From the NCBI RefSeq assembly GCF_017813365.1, contig NZ_JAGIZA010000009.1:1-64000 (forward strand): a stretch of 64,000 bases of DNA. The letters are read 5' to 3'. The stretch's first letter is position 1. Every line of letters begins with the position of its first letter. Below are positions 60,133 through 64,000 of this stretch, one piece after another. The translations under genes were made by a program, and so were the position numbers. Origin of the DNA: Roseomonas indoligenes. GTDB taxonomy: Bacteria; Pseudomonadota; Alphaproteobacteria; Acetobacterales; Acetobacteraceae. A model generated the notes under the pieces. The model worked only from the letters and a program-made list of their open reading frames with translations. It searched no databases and was not told the origin of the DNA.

Positions 60133-61503
60133 TTGAGCACGAGCATCGGGCCCCAGGGCATGGCGCATTCCGCCGGCCAGCCGCATTCGACGGAGCTGGA
60201 ACGCCACGCCCGCGAGGCCAACCGCGGCCACGGCGGCAAGGAGCATCCGGTCGCGCCGGGCGAGATCGCGATCGGCGTCGTCATCGGGCGCACGTCGGAG
60301 TTCTTCGACTTCTTCGTCTACGCCATCGCCTCGGTGCTGGTCTTCCCGCGCTTCCTCTTCCCGGAATCCAGCCCCAATACGGGGATGCTGCTCTCCTTCG
60401 CGCTGTTCGCCCTGGCCTTCGTCGCCCGGCCGATCGGCTCGGTGATCTTCATGTGGGTGGACCGCCGGCACGGCCGCGCGGTGAAGCTCACCATCGCCCT
60501 GTTCCTGCTGGGTTCCGCCACCGCCGGCATCGCCTTCCTGCCCGGCCATGGCTGGGTCGGCGGCTGGGCGGCCGCCCTCCTCGGCCTCTTCCGCTTCGCC
60601 CAGGGCATCGCCCTCGGCGGCACGTGGGACGGGCTGGCCTCCCTGCTGGCGCTCAATGCCCCGGAGAAGAAGCGCGGCTGGTACGCTATGCTGCCCCAGC
60701 TCGGCGCCCCGCTCGGCTTCCTCCTGGCGGCCTCCATCTTTGCCTTCCTCCTCTCCGCCCTGCCGGACGGGGATTTCCAGGACTGGGGCTGGCGCTACCC
60801 CTTCTTCGTGGCCTTCGCGGTCAACGTGGTGGCCCTCTTCGCCCGCCTCCGGATCGTGGCGACCGACGAGTTCTCCAACCTGCTGGAGAAGGACGAGCTG
60901 CAGCCGGTCCGCGTCAAGGCGCTGATGCAGGAGAACGGCCGCAACGTCGTCATCGGGGCCTTCGTCCCGCTGGCCACCTTCGCCCTCTTCCATCTCGTCA
61001 CCGTCTTCCCCCTGGCCTGGATCATCCTCCAGACCGAGCGTGACGGGCGCGATGTGCTGGAAGCCCAGATGATCGGCGCCGCCGTGATGGTGTTCACGGT
61101 CCTGCTCTCCGGCTGGATCGGGGACCTGATCGGCCGCCGCCGCCTGCTCGGCATCAGCGCGGTCCTCATCGGCGCCTTCGCCTTCGCCGGACCCTACTTC
61201 CTCTCCGGCCGCAACTCCGGCCCCGATACCTTCATCATCCTCGGCTTCGCCCTGCTCGGCCTCTCCTTCGGGCAGTCCAGCGGCGCCGTGGCTTCCCGCT
61301 TCACCCGCAACCTCCGCTACACGGGCTCCGCCCTCACCTCAGACGCCGCCTGGCTCATCGGCGCGGGCTTCGCACCCCTGGTGGTGCTCGCCCTGTCCAA
61401 CGCCTTCGGCGTCGCCGCCGTGGGCGCCTACCTCCTCTCCGGCGTGGCCTGCACCCTCCTGGCTCTCACCACGAATCGCCAGTTGGAGATGCGGGACCGC
61501 TAG
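60133..61503 (+). CDS. MFS transporter (metabolite:H+ symporter-like)
   Basis: This 456-aa protein has twelve membrane segments after a 45-residue His-rich cytoplasmic lead. 'EIAIGVVIGRTSEFFDFFVYAIAS', in parts, is the first helix with the acidic pair of this family; 'WVDRRHGRAVK' is the loop 2-3 motif and 'WIGDLIGRRRLLGIS' its repeat in loop 8-9. Substrate unknown; related transporters next to cyo operons are frequent in alphaproteobacteria. TTG at 60133 has GAGGG well placed; TTG 60127 and ATG 60160 are alternatives. A strong terminator follows. Confidence 0.85.
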   Translation: MSTSIGPQGMAHSAGQPHSTELERHAREANRGHGGKEHPVAPGEIAIGVVIGRTSEFFDFFVYAIASVLVFPRFLFPESSPNTGMLLSFALFALAFVARPIGSVIFMWVDRRHGRAVKLTIALFLLGSATAGIAFLPGHGWVGGWAAALLGLFRFAQGIALGGTWDGLASLLALNAPEKKRGWYAMLPQLGAPLGFLLAASIFAFLLSALPDGDFQDWGWRYPFFVAFAVNVVALFARLRIVATDEFSNLLEKDELQPVRVKALMQENGRNVVIGAFVPLATFALFHLVTVFPLAWIILQTERDGRDVLEAQMIGAAVMVFTVLLSGWIGDLIGRRRLLGISAVLIGAFAFAGPYFLSGRNSGPDTFIILGFALLGLSFGQSSGAVASRFTRNLRYTGSALTSDAAWLIGAGFAPLVVLALSNAFGVAAVGAYLLSGVACTLLALTTNRQLEMRDR

Positions 61504-61526
61504 GGCGGGCTCCTCCCGACAGGAAG

Positions 61527-61557
61527 GCGGGCGGCCCTAGGGTCGCCCGCTTTTTTT
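61527..61557 (+). terminator. Rho-independent terminator of the MFS gene
   Basis: GCGGGCGGCCC (61527-61537), TA, GGGTCGCCCGC (61540-61550) forms an 11-bp stem with one G-T pair, followed directly by seven T. It lies 24 bp after the stop codon. Confidence 0.85.
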
Positions 61558-61560
61558 GTG

Positions 61561-61838
61561 CCTGGAGCGCGGGTGGTCCCAGGGAAGAGAAAGAAGCCTC
61601 TTCCCTGGGACGCCCTCCCATCTTTTTCTGGAGGCCTGCCGCGGGATGCCCGTTTCGCGGCTCGCCTGAGGTCGATGACCTCAGGCGACCAACACGGCGG
61701 CACTGGCTGACACGGTGTCGGGAACCTGTCAGCGCCCCCTTCGATCATCGCATGCGCGGTAGCCCGATCGCGGGGTCCGGGGTGGCCCTTGCCGTCCCGG
61801 CGGGGTTCCAGGGGCGGCGCCCCTGGAGACCACCGGCG
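61561..61838 (+). repeat. Composite intergenic repeat, copy 6
   Basis: A: TCCCAGGGAAGAG (61577-61589) with CTCTTCCCTGGGA (61598-61610), a 13-bp stem of quite different sequence from other copies but fully paired. C: GCCTGAGGTC (61664-61673), GAT, GACCTCAGGC (61677-61686), the same as copy 2. E: TCCAGGGGC (61807-61815), GGC, GCCCCTGGA (61819-61827). D is not clear. It lies between the convergent MFS and rpsA genes. Confidence 0.85.
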
Positions 61839-61939
61839 CGTCACCCGATGGTTTCGTGGTGGCGGCAGTACTCTCGACGCCAGGCGTGGCTTGAGACATG
61901 CCCCCGGGGCGAAGGCCCGGGCCATTCGCCGCACCGCCC

Positions 61940-61975
61940 AAAGAAAAAGGGCCGTCCCTCACGGGACGGCCCTTT
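61940..61975 (-). terminator. rpsA: Rho-independent terminator of rpsA
   Basis: On the minus strand, GGGCCGTCCC (61972-61963), loop GTGA, GGGACGGCCC (61958-61949) is a perfect 10-bp stem with A-T pairs extending it, followed by TTTTTCTTT (61948-61940). It lies 23 bp after the rpsA stop codon. Confidence 0.9.
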
Positions 61976-61997
61976 CAGACTGCCTTCCGGCGGACGA

Positions 61998-63728
61998 TTA
62001 CTCGTCCGAGGAGAGGTTCCGGCGGCGGATGGCCGCGCCGAGGATGTCGCCGAGCGAGGCACCGCTGTCGGAGGTGCCGAACTCCTTCACAGCCTCGCGC
62101 TCCTCCTCGATCTCCTTGCCCTTGATGGTCAGGGCCAGGCGGCGGGCGGCGCGGTCCACGGCCGTCACCTTCGCATCGACCTTCTCGCCGATCGCGAACT
62201 TCTCGGGGCGCTGGTCGCCACGGTCACGGGCCAGCTCGGCGCGCCGGATGAAGCCCGTGAGGACCTCGTCCACCTTCACCTCGATGCCGTTCGCCTCGAC
62301 CTTCGTCACGATGCAGGTGACGACGTCGCCCTTGCGCACCTTGTCCAGCACCTCGGCGGCCGGATCGGCCTCGAGCTGCTTGATGCCGAGGGAGATGCGC
62401 TCCTTCTCGATGTCGATGTCGAGGACCTTGGCCTTGACCATGTCGCCCTTGTTGTAGTTCGCCATCGCCTGCTCCGGCGACAGGTCCCACGACAGGTCGG
62501 ACATGTGGACCATGCCGTCGATCTCCGGCGCCAGACCCACGAACAGACCGAACTCGGTGATGTTGCGGATCTCGCCCTCGACGATCGTCCCGGGGGCGTT
62601 GTTCTCCATGAACACCTCCCACGGGTTGCCCTGGGCCTGCTTCAGGCCCAGCGAGATGCGGCGCTTCGGCTCGTCCACGTCCAGGATCATCACCTCGACC
62701 TCCTGGGAGGTGGCGACGATCTTGCCGGGGTGGACGTTCTTCTTCGTCCAGGACATCTCGGACACGTGCACGAGGCCCTCGACGCCCGGCTCCAGCTCCA
62801 CGAAGGCGCCGTAGTCGGTGATGTTCGTCACGCGGCCGGAGAACTTGCCCTGCACCGGGTACTTGGCGGCAACGCCATCCCAGGGATCGGCCATCAGCTG
62901 CTTCATGCCGAGGCTGATGCGCTGGGTCTCCGGGTTGAAGCGGATCACCTGCACCTTGACGGGCTGGCCGATGGTCAGCGCCTCGGAGGGGTGGTTGATC
63001 CGGCGCCACGCGATGTCCGTCACGTGCAGCAGGCCGTCCACGCCGCCCAGATCCACGAAGGCGCCGTAGTCGGTGATGTTCTTCACCACGCCGTCGAGCA
63101 CCATGCCTTCCTTGAGGCCCTGGATCAGCTCGGAGCGCTGCTCCGCACGGGTCTCCTCGAGAACGGCGCGGCGGGACACCACGATGTTCCCGCGGGCGCG
63201 GTCCATCTTCAGGATCTGGAAGGGCTGCGGGGAGCCCATCAGCGGCCCGACATCGCGCACCGGGCGGATGTCCACCTGGGAGCCGGGAAGGAAGGCCACG
63301 GCCCCGCCGAGGTCGACGGTGAAGCCACCCTTCACGCGGCCGAAGATCACGCCGTTGACGCGGACGTTCGCCTGGAACTGCTTCTCCAGGTTCGTCCAGG
63401 CCTCCTCACGGCGGGCCTTCTCGCGGCTCAGCACGATGGAGCCGTCGCGGTCCTCGTAGCGCTCCACGAAGAGCTCGACGAGGTCGCCCGGCTTCACCTC
63501 GGGCTTGGCGCCCTGGGGGGCGAATTCACGGAGGGGAACGCGCCCCTCGGACTTGAGGCCGACATCGACGACCGCGACGTCGTCATCGATGCGGATCACC
63601 TTGCCGGTGACGACCGAACCGGCAAACCCGGTGTCAGCGCCCAGCGTGGCGTCGAGAAGGGAGGCGAAATCCTCGCCGCCGGCGCCCATGGAGGACGAGG
63701 CCCGGTCGAGGGTGGTGGCAGAAGCCAT
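61998..63728 (-). CDS. rpsA: 30S ribosomal protein S1
   Basis: This 576-aa protein consists of six S1 repeats; 'DYGAFVDLGGVDGLLHVTDIAW', 'DYGAFVELEPGVEGLVHVSEMSW' and 'EFGLFVGLAPEIDGMVHMSDLSW' (each quoted as one motif of under 25 residues in parts) are successive copies. S1 holds mRNA on the 30S subunit and is needed for translation of leaders with weak Shine-Dalgarno sites. The start MASATTLDRAS at 63728 is typical; upstream codons are not conserved. It ends with 'AAIRRRNLSSDE'. Many alphaproteobacteria have ihfB downstream; here a terminator and repeat copy 6 follow. Confidence 0.97.
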   Translation of the reverse strand: MASATTLDRASSSMGAGGEDFASLLDATLGADTGFAGSVVTGKVIRIDDDVAVVDVGLKSEGRVPLREFAPQGAKPEVKPGDLVELFVERYEDRDGSIVLSREKARREEAWTNLEKQFQANVRVNGVIFGRVKGGFTVDLGGAVAFLPGSQVDIRPVRDVGPLMGSPQPFQILKMDRARGNIVVSRRAVLEETRAEQRSELIQGLKEGMVLDGVVKNITDYGAFVDLGGVDGLLHVTDIAWRRINHPSEALTIGQPVKVQVIRFNPETQRISLGMKQLMADPWDGVAAKYPVQGKFSGRVTNITDYGAFVELEPGVEGLVHVSEMSWTKKNVHPGKIVATSQEVEVMILDVDEPKRRISLGLKQAQGNPWEVFMENNAPGTIVEGEIRNITEFGLFVGLAPEIDGMVHMSDLSWDLSPEQAMANYNKGDMVKAKVLDIDIEKERISLGIKQLEADPAAEVLDKVRKGDVVTCIVTKVEANGIEVKVDEVLTGFIRRAELARDRGDQRPEKFAIGEKVDAKVTAVDRAARRLALTIKGKEIEEEREAVKEFGTSDSGASLGDILGAAIRRRNLSSDE

Positions 63729-63951
63729 GTAGCGATGTGTTCCTGAGAAGGCGGCAAGCCGCCCTGGGGTCCTGCGCCCCACCCCACGCCCGCCAAAGGC
63801 CGGCCGAGATGACACGACTTGCCCGGCTCACCGGGCCATCCTGGGGAAACACCCACGTATGGGTACGCAACCGCGGGTCGAACCCTCGGGCGCGACCGTG
63901 CTTTACGCCAGTCCAGCGCGAGAATGCAAGCATTCCGGCCAAGGGGCTCCG
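63729..63951. promoter_or_regulatory. rpsA: rpsA leader region
   Basis: These 223 bp precede rpsA on the minus strand. They are less strictly coding-like than the surroundings and include short near-symmetrical stretches ('gtatgggtac', 'acccacgtatgggt'). No promoter boxes could be fixed. In other bacteria S1 represses its own mRNA through the leader, but nothing specific is visible. Confidence 0.3.
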
Positions 63952-64000
63952 CCAAGGGCCTGAGGCCCTTGAATCCCCGTTTGGCTGCCGCCACGCCGGC
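63952..64000 (-). repeat. Composite intergenic repeat, fragment cut by window edge
   Basis: CCAAGGGCC (63952-63960), TGA, GGCCCTTG (63964-63971) is module D in reversed orientation, followed by 'aatccccgtttggctgccg', which matches the text after D in copy 4 (50151-50170). The rest lies beyond the window. Confidence 0.75.

Noticed and set aside
1-64000. tRNA, rRNA or CRISPR features
   Set aside because: Reading the intergenic gaps on both strands showed no cloverleaf with a CCA end, no rRNA-like sequence and no regularly spaced identical repeats with unique spacers.

Overview
The window is very GC-rich, densely coded DNA from an alphaproteobacterium, most likely Acetobacteraceae and close to Roseomonas (inference from gene content, not from a database search). 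The evidence is a cyoABCD bo3-type quinol oxidase operon followed by SURF1 and a RegB/RegA redox two-component pair, a Rhodobacter-type phosphatidylethanolamine N-methyltransferase, a DUF992 protein, and four orphan Bug (TctC-like) solute receptors. No rRNA, tRNA, CRISPR array or prophage was seen. The only insertion sequence is the 5' end of an IS630-type transposase cut by the left edge.

Layout. 1-5.1 kb: IS630 fragment, nitronate monooxygenase-like flavoprotein, pnp, a cold-shock gene and a 41-codon small ORF. 5.1-13.6 kb: PEBP protein, aldose-1-epimerase, H-NS-like protein, a DUF2272 lipoprotein overlapping a 623-aa protein of unknown function, an SH3 protein, overlapping moeB and dsrE-like genes, and a lipoprotein. 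13.7-18.3 kb: ubiE-coaBC-dut operon, mutM and a DapA-like lyase. 18.5-27.9 kb: two catabolic modules. One is MarR, benzoylformate decarboxylase, aldehyde dehydrogenase and Bug receptor. The other is cupin, Bug receptor, CoA-transferase and acyl-CoA dehydrogenase, opposite a divergent LysR regulator. 28-36 kb: trpS-murJ, gloB-cupin, a methyltransferase, DUF992, guanine deaminase and a Bug receptor. 36.8-42.3 kb: membrane-lipid region with a glycosyltransferase, psd, a class III aminotransferase, a Mpo1-like membrane protein and pmtA. 42.7-50.1 kb: a four-gene secretion locus. 50.4-52.7 kb: lysozyme-like protein, GNAT and Bug receptor. 53-61.5 kb: cyoABCD-SURF1-regBA on the minus strand and a divergent MFS transporter. 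62-63.7 kb: rpsA.

Two things stand out. First, the 42.7-50.1 kb locus looks like an NHLM/NHLP-type bacteriocin exporter: an HlyD-like adaptor, a C39-peptidase ABC transporter with all catalytic residues, and a second 991-aa ABC transporter. Its apparent cargo is not a modified peptide but a 243-aa protein with 11 RTX calcium-binding nonapeptides behind a double-glycine leader. RTX proteins are normally exported by an uncleaved C-terminal signal, so this would be a leader-processed RTX route. Second, seven copies and two fragments of a roughly 160-280-bp composite repeat lie between genes. Each full copy is a series of hairpins (modules A, C, D, E) whose two arms change together between copies, so base pairing rather than sequence is being kept. 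Four of the seven copies sit between convergent genes.
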